Of a stretch of DNA of 21,673 nucleotides, positions 1 through 6,350 are shown one piece after another. Source of the stretch: Bacteroidales bacterium (GTDB lineage Bacteria > Bacteroidota > Bacteroidia > Bacteroidales > UBA932). The stretch lies in contig SFJA01000030.1 in the NCBI GenBank assembly GCA_004556005.1, forward strand, positions 1-21,673. Reading direction: 5' to 3'. Position numbers and translations under genes: made by a program. The notes below the pieces were generated by a model. It saw nothing but the letters and a program-made list of their open reading frames with translations. It did not search any database and had not been told where the DNA came from. Position 1 is the stretch's first letter, and the number at the start of each line of letters is the position of its first letter.

Positions 1-15
1 TGCCAAAAGTCAGCC

Positions 16-1131
16 CTAAACCTTCAGGAAGCAGTTTTTCTTGTAGAGGAAGTAGAGCAGGAACCAGCAAAGGGCGAAGTAGCCGAGGCTAAAGACGAGC
101 TTGGACCAAGGCTCGGGGAGAAGACGCATGATGCCGCCGAAGAAGAAATCCGTCATTGAGTCAAAGCGCAAGATGGCCTGCCCCAGGTAAATGGTGATCG
201 AATTCATGCCGACAACCTGGAAGAACAGAACGCCTTTGCGCCAGCCTTTGACATCTATGAGATAGTAGAATATGGCGAAGAGGCCTACTGACCAGGCCGC
301 GGCGGCAAGGACGAAAGTGCTGGTCCACAGGCTCTTGACAACCGGACACCAGATAGACCATACGGCAGCGATGACGGCCATAAGCGCAGCGGCGGCCAAC
401 ATGTTCACGGTCTTGCGGTTGCCGGAGTCCTTGGATTCCTTGACATAGCGGCCTGTGAACATTCCAAGCATGGCCGTCACTACTGCCGGGATCGTGCTCA
501 ACAGTCCCTCCGGATCACCGAGACCTTTCTTATAAATGTGGTTCGGCATCAGAATCCTGTCAATATAATAAGCGATGTTACCTTCCTTGGAGAATGAGTC
601 GGCACCGACAGGAGCGTCAGGGGCGACGAAAAACCTCAACAGGAGGAAATAGCCGACCAAAATGCCGACGGCGATTCCCCACTGGGTCTTCTTTCCCGTG
701 TACATATACAGAATGGCCGCGATTGCCCATGCGATTCCGATTCTGGCAAGGACGCTCGGGAACCTCAACGTGGCGAAGTGGAACTGGAATATTCCTTGAT
801 AGACAAGGCCAAGGAATATCAGGACGCAGGCGCGGCGCAGCACGTCAAGGCAGAGTCGGGAGCGGCTCATCCCTTTCGTCATCTTCTTGGCTGACGAGAA
901 AGGGAATGTCATTCCCGAGATAAAGAGGAACAGGGCGAAAATCGTGTCGTGATGGTGGAAGCCTTCCCAGTCCACGTGGGACATCTGGGTGGCGAGCCAG
1001 CAGTCCCTGCCGCCGGGAAAGAGACCGCAGAAGTTGGCGATGATGGCGCTAAGACCCATGATAAACATCATGTCGAAGCCCCTCAGAGCGTCCAGAGAGA
1101 GGAGGCGGCCGGTGTTTTCCTTAGTTGTCAT
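16..1131 (-). CDS. DUF5009 / HGSNAT-like integral membrane acyltransferase
   Basis: A 371-residue polytopic membrane protein with about ten hydrophobic segments. The N-terminus (LLSLDALRGFDMMFIMG, residues 10-26) is the typical opening of the DUF5009 / heparan-alpha-glucosaminide N-acetyltransferase-like family. These are membrane proteins thought to move acetyl groups from cytoplasmic acetyl-CoA to sugars on the other side of the membrane. His52 in the loop SHVDWEGFHHHD (51-62) sits where the family has its catalytic histidine, and FLFISGMTFPFS follows. Length fits the Bacteroidota members. It is transcribed divergently from the TPR-LuxR gene, with a -7 element at 1215-1223 and a leader of about 75 bases. 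The family is clear, but the acceptor sugar cannot be read from the sequence. No polysaccharide-utilisation genes are adjacent within the window. Confidence 0.85.
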   Translation of the reverse strand: MTTKENTGRLLSLDALRGFDMMFIMGLSAIIANFCGLFPGGRDCWLATQMSHVDWEGFHHHDTIFALFLFISGMTFPFSSAKKMTKGMSRSRLCLDVLRRACVLIFLGLVYQGIFQFHFATLRFPSVLARIGIAWAIAAILYMYTGKKTQWGIAVGILVGYFLLLRFFVAPDAPVGADSFSKEGNIAYYIDRILMPNHIYKKGLGDPEGLLSTIPAVVTAMLGMFTGRYVKESKDSGNRKTVNMLAAAALMAVIAAVWSIWCPVVKSLWTSTFVLAAAAWSVGLFAIFYYLIDVKGWRKGVLFFQVVGMNSITIYLGQAILRFDSMTDFFFGGIMRLLPEPWSKLVFSLGYFALCWFLLYFLYKKNCFLKV

Positions 1132-1214
1132 ATATCATCTGGTCATATTATCCGCAGTTGCCACTTGGACGAATCAAGCGACAGTATCATTTCACGACTA
1201 TCTCATCCACATTT

Positions 1215-1223
1215 GCAAATTTA
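1215..1223 (-). promoter_or_regulatory. -7 promoter element for the DUF5009 gene
   Basis: On the minus strand this reads TAAATTTGC, a full match to the Bacteroidota TAnnTTTG core. No good TTTG lies 19-20 bases further upstream, so the -33 element is weak. The first half overlaps a 10-base palindrome, ATTTGCAAAT, at 1211-1220. Confidence 0.45.
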
Positions 1224-1300
1224 CCATAATTTGAGTATCCGAAGGCCTCACACACCTATATTTTTCTTACATTTGACCGATTAATTCCAAGTTTTAGCAG

Positions 1301-1308
1301 TAAATTTG
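1301..1308 (+). promoter_or_regulatory. -7 promoter element for the TPR-LuxR gene
   Basis: TAAATTTG matches TAnnTTTG exactly but ends only 10 bases before the ATG at 1319. A TTTG at 1272-1275 is 25 bases upstream, longer than the usual spacer. If used, the transcript would have almost no 5' leader. Confidence 0.35.
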
Positions 1309-1318
1309 TCCATATCCT

Positions 1319-2782
1319 ATGGAACATAGAACAAACTTGCTCATTGCCGTACTCTTTTCCAGCATTGTCCTGTGCTGCACGTCATCCTGCTCATCTTCTT
1401 CCGGCAGGAGCGTCTCTTCAGAGGCGGCAGAGTCCATCCTGGAAGAAGCCACGCGCAGCGTGAATGCCCATAACTATGATGCTGCAATGGAAAAGGCTCT
1501 GCAGGCCCTTGCCCTATCCCAGGATGACCCTCTCCTTAAAGTCCGTTCCCTCCATGCCATTGTAGGCATAGACATTATGGCCAGCCGGGACGACGACGCA
1601 TGGGAGAAAGCCCTGGAGGCAGAATCCATCGCCCGCAAACACAAATTCAAGAAAGAACTCTCGGGCATCCTTATTTCAAAGGCCAAACTTTGCTCTTACG
1701 CAGAGATTTCGCCCCAGACCGGACGCAATGACGAAGGCCTCTGTTACGCACGCGAAGCCCTTTCCCTTGCGCAGCAGACGGGCGAAAAGGAGTTGCAGGC
1801 CGAGGCGTGCTATATCATCGGCTCGCTGTATATCAACAAGAACCGCTGGTCGGACCCGATAGACCCGGAAACATACCGAACTGCAGGACAGTGGCTGGAC
1901 CGGGGACAGGCTCTCGCTGACAGTTGCGACAGTCCACGCTTGCGGAAGAACGGAATACTATTCCGATCCCGCTGGTTCCAGCAAGGCGACCGCAACGAGG
2001 AGGCCATTGACTGTTTCGAACGGGAACTCGCCTCCCTCAAGGAGACTGACAATCTCACTGCATCGGCCCTGGATGACCGTCTTGTCAGGTTATACACCCG
2101 AACGGGGCGGTATCAGGACGCCCTGGACATCCACGACGACTATGTGTTCCGTATGCAAAAGTACATACAGCAGAAACAGGACGAAACCCTGCAGGAAATG
2201 CAGACGCGCTTCGAAGTTCAAGAAAAGGAACGCGCGCTGGAACGCTACCGCTACCGCACTATCCTTTTGATAATGGCCCTGATTGTGGCTGCGGCGATTG
2301 CGGCACTGACCTGGGAACACGCCCGCAGGATGAGAATCCGGTCAGCAGCGCTCCAGCGTCTCAGCGACAGCAAGGAGCAGATTATCGAATTCTTGTCCAA
2401 AGACCTGCGGAATCCTGCCGGCAATATCGCCGGTGAAATCGCGAAGCTGTCATCCGAGGTATCATCGCTCTCGCCCGACCAGATCCGGGAGCGCTGTGAA
2501 GAAATCGTATCGGGAACCGACTCGATCAATGCCAATGTTGCGGATTATGTGGAGGACGTACTTCTCAGGCGCAGCCGCCAGATTGCCGACATAGGCCTCT
2601 CCCAGCGGGAAATCCAGATTATCCGTCTAAGCGCCGAAGGCCTGACCGCCGCCCAGATTGCAGAGAAGGTATTCCTCAGTGTCAATACCGTCAATACGCA
2701 CCGCCAACGCATATACCGCAAGATGGATGTCAGGAACGTATCTGAAATGCTTCGAAAAGCTTCAGAACTCGGTATCCTTTAA
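1319..2782 (+). CDS. TPR-containing, membrane-anchored LuxR-type transcriptional regulator
   Basis: A 487-residue one-component regulator. Residues 1-24 form a hydrophobic signal or anchor with Cys at 19, 20 and 24; TSSC at 21-24 is a poor lipobox, so lipidation is uncertain. Residues about 35-280 are TPR-like helical repeats, expected to be periplasmic. A charged coiled coil (283-312) leads into one transmembrane helix (314-330). Residues 345-415 resemble a histidine-kinase dimerisation helix pair, with FLSKDLRNP (358-366) in place of the usual H-box. The C-terminus (427-487) is a LuxR/GerE helix-turn-helix (LSQREIQIIRLSAEGLTAAQIA, then a recognition helix with SVNTVNTHRQRI). Inferred role: an external or membrane signal changes cytoplasmic DNA binding. 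The divergent acyltransferase is a plausible target but nothing in the sequence proves it. This start is kept because later ATGs would remove the signal segment. Confidence 0.85.
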   Translation: MEHRTNLLIAVLFSSIVLCCTSSCSSSSGRSVSSEAAESILEEATRSVNAHNYDAAMEKALQALALSQDDPLLKVRSLHAIVGIDIMASRDDDAWEKALEAESIARKHKFKKELSGILISKAKLCSYAEISPQTGRNDEGLCYAREALSLAQQTGEKELQAEACYIIGSLYINKNRWSDPIDPETYRTAGQWLDRGQALADSCDSPRLRKNGILFRSRWFQQGDRNEEAIDCFERELASLKETDNLTASALDDRLVRLYTRTGRYQDALDIHDDYVFRMQKYIQQKQDETLQEMQTRFEVQEKERALERYRYRTILLIMALIVAAAIAALTWEHARRMRIRSAALQRLSDSKEQIIEFLSKDLRNPAGNIAGEIAKLSSEVSSLSPDQIRERCEEIVSGTDSINANVADYVEDVLLRRSRQIADIGLSQREIQIIRLSAEGLTAAQIAEKVFLSVNTVNTHRQRIYRKMDVRNVSEMLRKASELGIL

Positions 2783-2831
2783 CCCATTCTGTCCCGAATA
2801 CCCTGGAACTGAATAAAAAACAGCACAGAAT

Positions 2832-2983
2832 ATGAATAAAACGTTTACCGGCTATACGGAGCGGAAGACAGGACGGCATACCACATAAGGGAAGGCAAGC
2901 ACGAGATTCTGGAAGAAGACTGGAAGGCTTATCTGGAATTTGCCGACAGACAACTTGGATCGAGCAATTGCGAAACGCCCTAA
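2832..2983 (+). pseudogene. Decayed or frameshifted short reading frame of unknown family
   Basis: An ATG at 2832 opens a frame (MNKTFTGYTERKTG) that stops after 18 codons. A different frame is open from 2840 to the TAA at 2981-2983 and encodes 47 residues with ordinary-looking composition, including YGAEDRTAYHIREGKHEIL and DWKAYLEFADRQLG. That frame has no start codon and follows an in-frame TAA at 2837. One frameshift near 2850-2858 would join the two into a protein of about 50 residues. I do not recognise the family. It could be the remains of a small gene or chance coding-like sequence. It fills most of the 234-255 base gap between the LuxR and CPBP genes, which otherwise shows only an AT-rich stretch before the CPBP start. 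Confidence 0.35.
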
Positions 2984-3037
2984 TGATGAGTATTTGTGCA
3001 AACAAAAGAAACATAAATGATTATAACACTTAATACT

Positions 3038-3913
3038 ATGAACACCAAGAACATAGCCGTATATACGGCTTTATCTTTCGCCCTCATCTGGGGCGTTACG
3101 GGAGTTTTCCGCATCTGCGGCGGCGAATACAAATCTCCCGCCGGGACTGCAGTTGCTTCTCTATGTATGTGCATCCCGTTCATTGTAACGCTGATAATGC
3201 AGCTGATAAACAGGGAGAAACTGCTTTCAAAGATAGGATTCAACTGGAAGGTCAACCGTTGGTGGTTCATCGGATGGCTGTTGATGCCTCTGCTTGCGCT
3301 GATGATTCTGGGGATAAACCTGCTGATGCCCGGGGTCAGTTTTTCATCCGAAGGTCCTGCAGTCGTTCAGATGATGCAGCAGCTGGGCAAGGCCCCGGGA
3401 GACGGGTCAGGAGCAGCGCTGGTGATGGCGCTAACCCTCGCGAGCGGCCTGTTCGCAGGAATCAGCATCAATGCACTGTTTGCGCTCGGCGAGGAAACGG
3501 GCTGGCGCGGTTATCTGCACAAGCAGTTCAGCGGCAAGTCTTTCCTTTTCACCTCAGTACTTACCGGAGTAATCTGGGGATTCTGGCATGCACCTATGAT
3601 ACTCTTAGGTCACAACTACCCGCAACATCCTGTGGCTGGGGTATTTATGATGGTTGTATTTTGCGTGCTGATTACTCCGACAGTGCAGTATTTCAGGATC
3701 AAGTCAGGCTCGGTCATTCCAGCCGCTATCATACACGGGACATTCAACGCCGTCGTAAACCTTTCTCTGATGTTCATAGACAGTTACAACGACCTTGTTT
3801 CCGGCGGTTCGGGACTTGCCGGCTTCATAGCCCTGGCAATTCTTGACCTAGGCCTGTTCCTGTTTGACAGGTATGTCACCCGCGACAGGATTTTCAGTTC
3901 AGCAATCCAGTAA
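3038..3913 (+). CDS. CPBP-family (CAAX/Abi) intramembrane glutamic endopeptidase
   Basis: A polytopic membrane protein of 291 residues with the three CPBP (Rce1-like) motifs: EETGWRG, HAP in GFWHAPM, and HGTFNA. In the numbering from the alternative upstream ATG at 3017 these are Glu159/Glu160/Arg164, His191, and His240/Asn244; subtract seven for the start used here. These residues build the glutamate-based intramembrane active site of the Rce1 family. Members process prenylated or other membrane proteins in eukaryotes; in bacteria some relate to bacteriocin immunity or maturation, but most are uncharacterised. The start at 3038 (MNTKNIAVY) is preferred because it places the N-terminus right at the first membrane helix; 3017 adds seven residues and cannot be excluded. 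No bacteriocin-like gene is adjacent. The gene converges on the UvrA-like gene with a 32-base gap. Confidence 0.88.
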   Translation: MNTKNIAVYTALSFALIWGVTGVFRICGGEYKSPAGTAVASLCMCIPFIVTLIMQLINREKLLSKIGFNWKVNRWWFIGWLLMPLLALMILGINLLMPGVSFSSEGPAVVQMMQQLGKAPGDGSGAALVMALTLASGLFAGISINALFALGEETGWRGYLHKQFSGKSFLFTSVLTGVIWGFWHAPMILLGHNYPQHPVAGVFMMVVFCVLITPTVQYFRIKSGSVIPAAIIHGTFNAVVNLSLMFIDSYNDLVSGGSGLAGFIALAILDLGLFLFDRYVTRDRIFSSAIQ

Positions 3914-3927
3914 GCAGGGAGACAATC

Positions 3928-3949
3928 CTAGTTTCTGACAATTAACTAG
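3928..3949. terminator. Possible bidirectional terminator between convergent genes
   Basis: CTAGTT (3928-3933) and AACTAG (3944-3949) form a 6-bp inverted repeat around a 10-base loop in the short convergent gap, overlapping the stop codon of the UvrA-like gene. The stem is AT-rich and no clear T-run follows on either strand, so this is weak. Confidence 0.25.
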
Positions 3950-6210
3950 ATATATTTTCCGGTCACAGACAGCGGGCAACGGGAGGCATCTTCGGGCGTA
4001 CCCTCGAAAAGCACCCTTCCCCCGTCCTTTCCGCCTTCAGGTCCAAGGTCGATAATCCAGTCGGCACGGCGGATTATGTCCAGGTTATGCTCGATTATCA
4101 CGACAGTATTGCCGGCATCCACAAGACGGGTCACTATCTTGAAAAATTGGTCTATGTCATTCATATGCAGCCCCGTAGTAGGTTCGTCCATAACATAGAT
4201 TCCGCCTTTCTTCTTCAGTTCAGTAGCAATCTTGAGACGCTGGCTCTCACCTCCGGAAAGCGAACTTAATGACTGTCCCAGAGTCAGATAGCCAAGGCCA
4301 ACCTCTTCCAGCAGACTCAGCTGACGCAGTATTGCCGGCACGTCAGAGAAGAATTGCAAGGCATCCCCTACTGTCATCTCGAGCACCTCGGAAATATCCT
4401 TGCCCCGGTAGTGGAAGCTAAGCGCCGTTGGATTGTAGCGTTTGCCGCCACAACAGTCGCAACGTGTACGGACTGCATCGAGGAAGCTCATCTCGTAACT
4501 GAGGAATCCCCTGCCCTCGCACTTCGGGCAGGCGCCTTCAGCATTGAACGAGAAAAGCGAAAGTTCCTGACCGGAAGCCTGAGCAAACAGTTTGCGGATA
4601 TGGTTAAATACTCCCAAATAGGTAACGATATTGCCTCTTGAAGTGCGTCCGATCGGTTCCTGGTCTATCACGCACGCTTCCGGATGCTGAGGCACGAAGC
4701 AAGCGTGAATCAGACTGCTCTTTCCGCAGCCCGCCACACCGGTAATGCAGGTCAAAACGCCCTTGGGAATGCGTACACTGATGTTTTTCAGGTTGTTGAC
4801 GCAGGCATTCTCTATAAGGAAGAATTGTTCCCAAACGCGTCTGCGGCGACCGGTCGGCTGCTGCTCCCGCTTGCGAAGGGCTCTCGCTGTCGGGGTGTCG
4901 GCATCGCGAAGTCCTGCCGCGGGTCCGTTGTAGATGACGTTGCCGCCCTTGCTTCCGGCAGCGGGTCCCATTTCGACCACCCACTCGGCGCTGCTGATGA
5001 TTTCGGGATCGTGTTCGACGACGAATACGCTGTTGCCCCTGTCCCTAAGCTCACGAAAGAGTTCTATAAGGCGCTCTGTATCACGCGGATGCAGACCAAT
5101 GCTCGGCTCGTCTAGCACATAGAGCAGGTCGGTCAGGTCACAGTCGAGCTGGCGTGCCATCTTGACCCTCTGGCTTTCGCCTCCGGAAAGAGTGGAGACC
5201 GGGCGGTCGAGCGAAAGATATGACACTCCTATGCGGACAAGCTGTTCCAGGACATAAACTATCTTGCGAATAAGCGGAGCGGAGAGTCCCATAGGGTCCT
5301 CAACCTTGCGCATAAACTCCAGCAGATCACCGAGTTCCATTCGGAACGCCTCATCGATTCCGACTCCGTTGATCTTTACGCTCCTGGCCCGGGCGTTGAT
5401 TCTCGAACCGCCGCACTCGGGACAGACAGCGTATTGGAGGAAGCTGTCGCGGGCATTCCTCTCATCTGCATCCTTTTCGTCCTCGCCCTTTTCTACCGCC
5501 GCGCGCTCGAGTTTCGTGATGATTCCTTCGTGATAGCGGTTGTATGTCAGTCCTGTCACCTCCTTGCCCAGTTCAATTGGCTCGCTGTAAAGCAGTTTAT
5601 GGAGTTCTTCATCGGTCCAATCCTTGAGGGGCTTGTCGTTGTCAAAGATGCCGTACTGAATCAACTCCTTGAGCATATAAGAGTTACGCTTGTACAGAGG
5701 ATGCAGGATTGCGCCCTCGCGAAGCGATTTTTCCTTGTCAAGGAAGGATTCGGGGTCGATGCGCACCACCTTTCCCAGTCCGTGGCAGCAGGGGCACATT
5801 CCCTCAGGGTGGTTAAAAGAAAAAGCGAAGGATGGCAATCCCAGAAACGGCTGTCCTATGCGCGAATACAGCAGTCTTATATAGGTTGCGAGTTCCGTCG
5901 CGGTACCGACCGTGCTGCGGAGGTTGCTGCCCATCTTTTTCTGGTCTATTACTATGGGAGTGGACAGATTCTTTATCTGGTCCACGTCCGGACGGGAGAG
6001 TTTCGGAAGCCTTGCCCTGGCAAAAGAACTGAAGGTTTCGATGAGCTGTCTCTGAGCTTCGGTGTAAACCGTATCGAAGAGCAGAGAGGACTTGCCGCTG
6101 CCGCTGGCTCCGGCAAAGACCACGATGCTGTGTTTGGGAATGTCCAGGTCAATGTGTTTCAGGTTGTTGGCGTAAGCGTTCCTGATAATGATTCTGTTGT
6201 TGTCTTGCAT
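3946..6210 (-). CDS. Short UvrA-like ABC ATPase lacking the UvrB-binding domain (UvrA2/DrrC type)
   Basis: A 754-residue protein with two UvrA-type ABC ATPase halves. Walker A motifs are GASGSGKSS (34-42) and the unusual GVAGCGKSS (491-499); LSGGESQR signatures lie at 341-348 and 651-658; DEPSIGLHP and DEPTTGLHM mark the D-loops. Zinc CxxC pairs are at 139/142 with 263/266 and 561/564 with 584/587. Genuine UvrA is about 940 residues and has a UvrB-binding insert after the RLLYSRIG region. Here RLLYSRIG (112-119) runs after about a dozen residues into FSFNHPEG, so that insert is missing. This is the architecture of UvrA2 and Streptomyces DrrC, linked to tolerance of DNA-binding drugs; function here is inferred. 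A possible TTG start at 6234 is rejected because it lies inside a strong promoter -7 element. The gene has its own promoter and stands apart from uvrB. Confidence 0.85.
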   Translation of the reverse strand: MQDNNRIIIRNAYANNLKHIDLDIPKHSIVVFAGASGSGKSSLLFDTVYTEAQRQLIETFSSFARARLPKLSRPDVDQIKNLSTPIVIDQKKMGSNLRSTVGTATELATYIRLLYSRIGQPFLGLPSFAFSFNHPEGMCPCCHGLGKVVRIDPESFLDKEKSLREGAILHPLYKRNSYMLKELIQYGIFDNDKPLKDWTDEELHKLLYSEPIELGKEVTGLTYNRYHEGIITKLERAAVEKGEDEKDADERNARDSFLQYAVCPECGGSRINARARSVKINGVGIDEAFRMELGDLLEFMRKVEDPMGLSAPLIRKIVYVLEQLVRIGVSYLSLDRPVSTLSGGESQRVKMARQLDCDLTDLLYVLDEPSIGLHPRDTERLIELFRELRDRGNSVFVVEHDPEIISSAEWVVEMGPAAGSKGGNVIYNGPAAGLRDADTPTARALRKREQQPTGRRRRVWEQFFLIENACVNNLKNISVRIPKGVLTCITGVAGCGKSSLIHACFVPQHPEACVIDQEPIGRTSRGNIVTYLGVFNHIRKLFAQASGQELSLFSFNAEGACPKCEGRGFLSYEMSFLDAVRTRCDCCGGKRYNPTALSFHYRGKDISEVLEMTVGDALQFFSDVPAILRQLSLLEEVGLGYLTLGQSLSSLSGGESQRLKIATELKKKGGIYVMDEPTTGLHMNDIDQFFKIVTRLVDAGNTVVIIEHNLDIIRRADWIIDLGPEGGKDGGRVLFEGTPEDASRCPLSVTGKYI

Positions 6211-6230
6211 AGTTGTAAGTGAATTAGACT

Positions 6231-6265
6231 GCAAAGATAAGCACTTACCCTAGGTACGAGTCAAG
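6231..6265 (-). promoter_or_regulatory. Promoter of the UvrA-like gene
   Basis: The minus strand has a -7 element TATCTTTGC (6239 to 6231), matching TAnnTTTG exactly, with CTTGAC at 6265-6260 about 20 bases upstream as a -33 element. Transcription would start near 6224, giving a leader of about 14 bases before the ATG at 6210. This decides the start codon of the gene. Confidence 0.6.
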
Positions 6266-6273
6266 CATTTTTG

Positions 6274-6330
6274 AAAAAAAAAATTATCCCGCATCCGTCC
6301 GGTCGTCGATTCGGCCAAGGCAGATACGGG
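6274..6330 (-). terminator. Intrinsic terminator of lon
   Basis: On the minus strand, CCCGTATC (6330-6323) pairs with GATGCGGG (6295-6288), 8 bp with one G-U pair, and is followed by ATAATT and a run of T (the complement of ten A at 6274-6283). It lies 21 bases after the lon stop codon and just upstream of the UvrA-like promoter, separating the two genes. Confidence 0.65.
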
Positions 6331-6350
6331 ACAAAAATATTTCCTACGGA

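Noticed and set aside
2786..2831. ATTCTGT/ACAGAAT inverted repeat after the LuxR gene
   Set aside because: Seven-base arms with a 32-base loop and no T-run; too weak to call a terminator.
6211..6234. N-terminal extension of the UvrA-like protein from a TTG at 6234
   Set aside because: The TTG lies within the TATCTTTGC promoter element, and the ATG at 6210 starts directly at the family's conserved beginning.
6274..6283. Run of ten A considered as a slippage or phase-variation tract
   Set aside because: It is better explained as the T-tract of the lon terminator on the minus strand and is outside any coding frame or promoter spacer.
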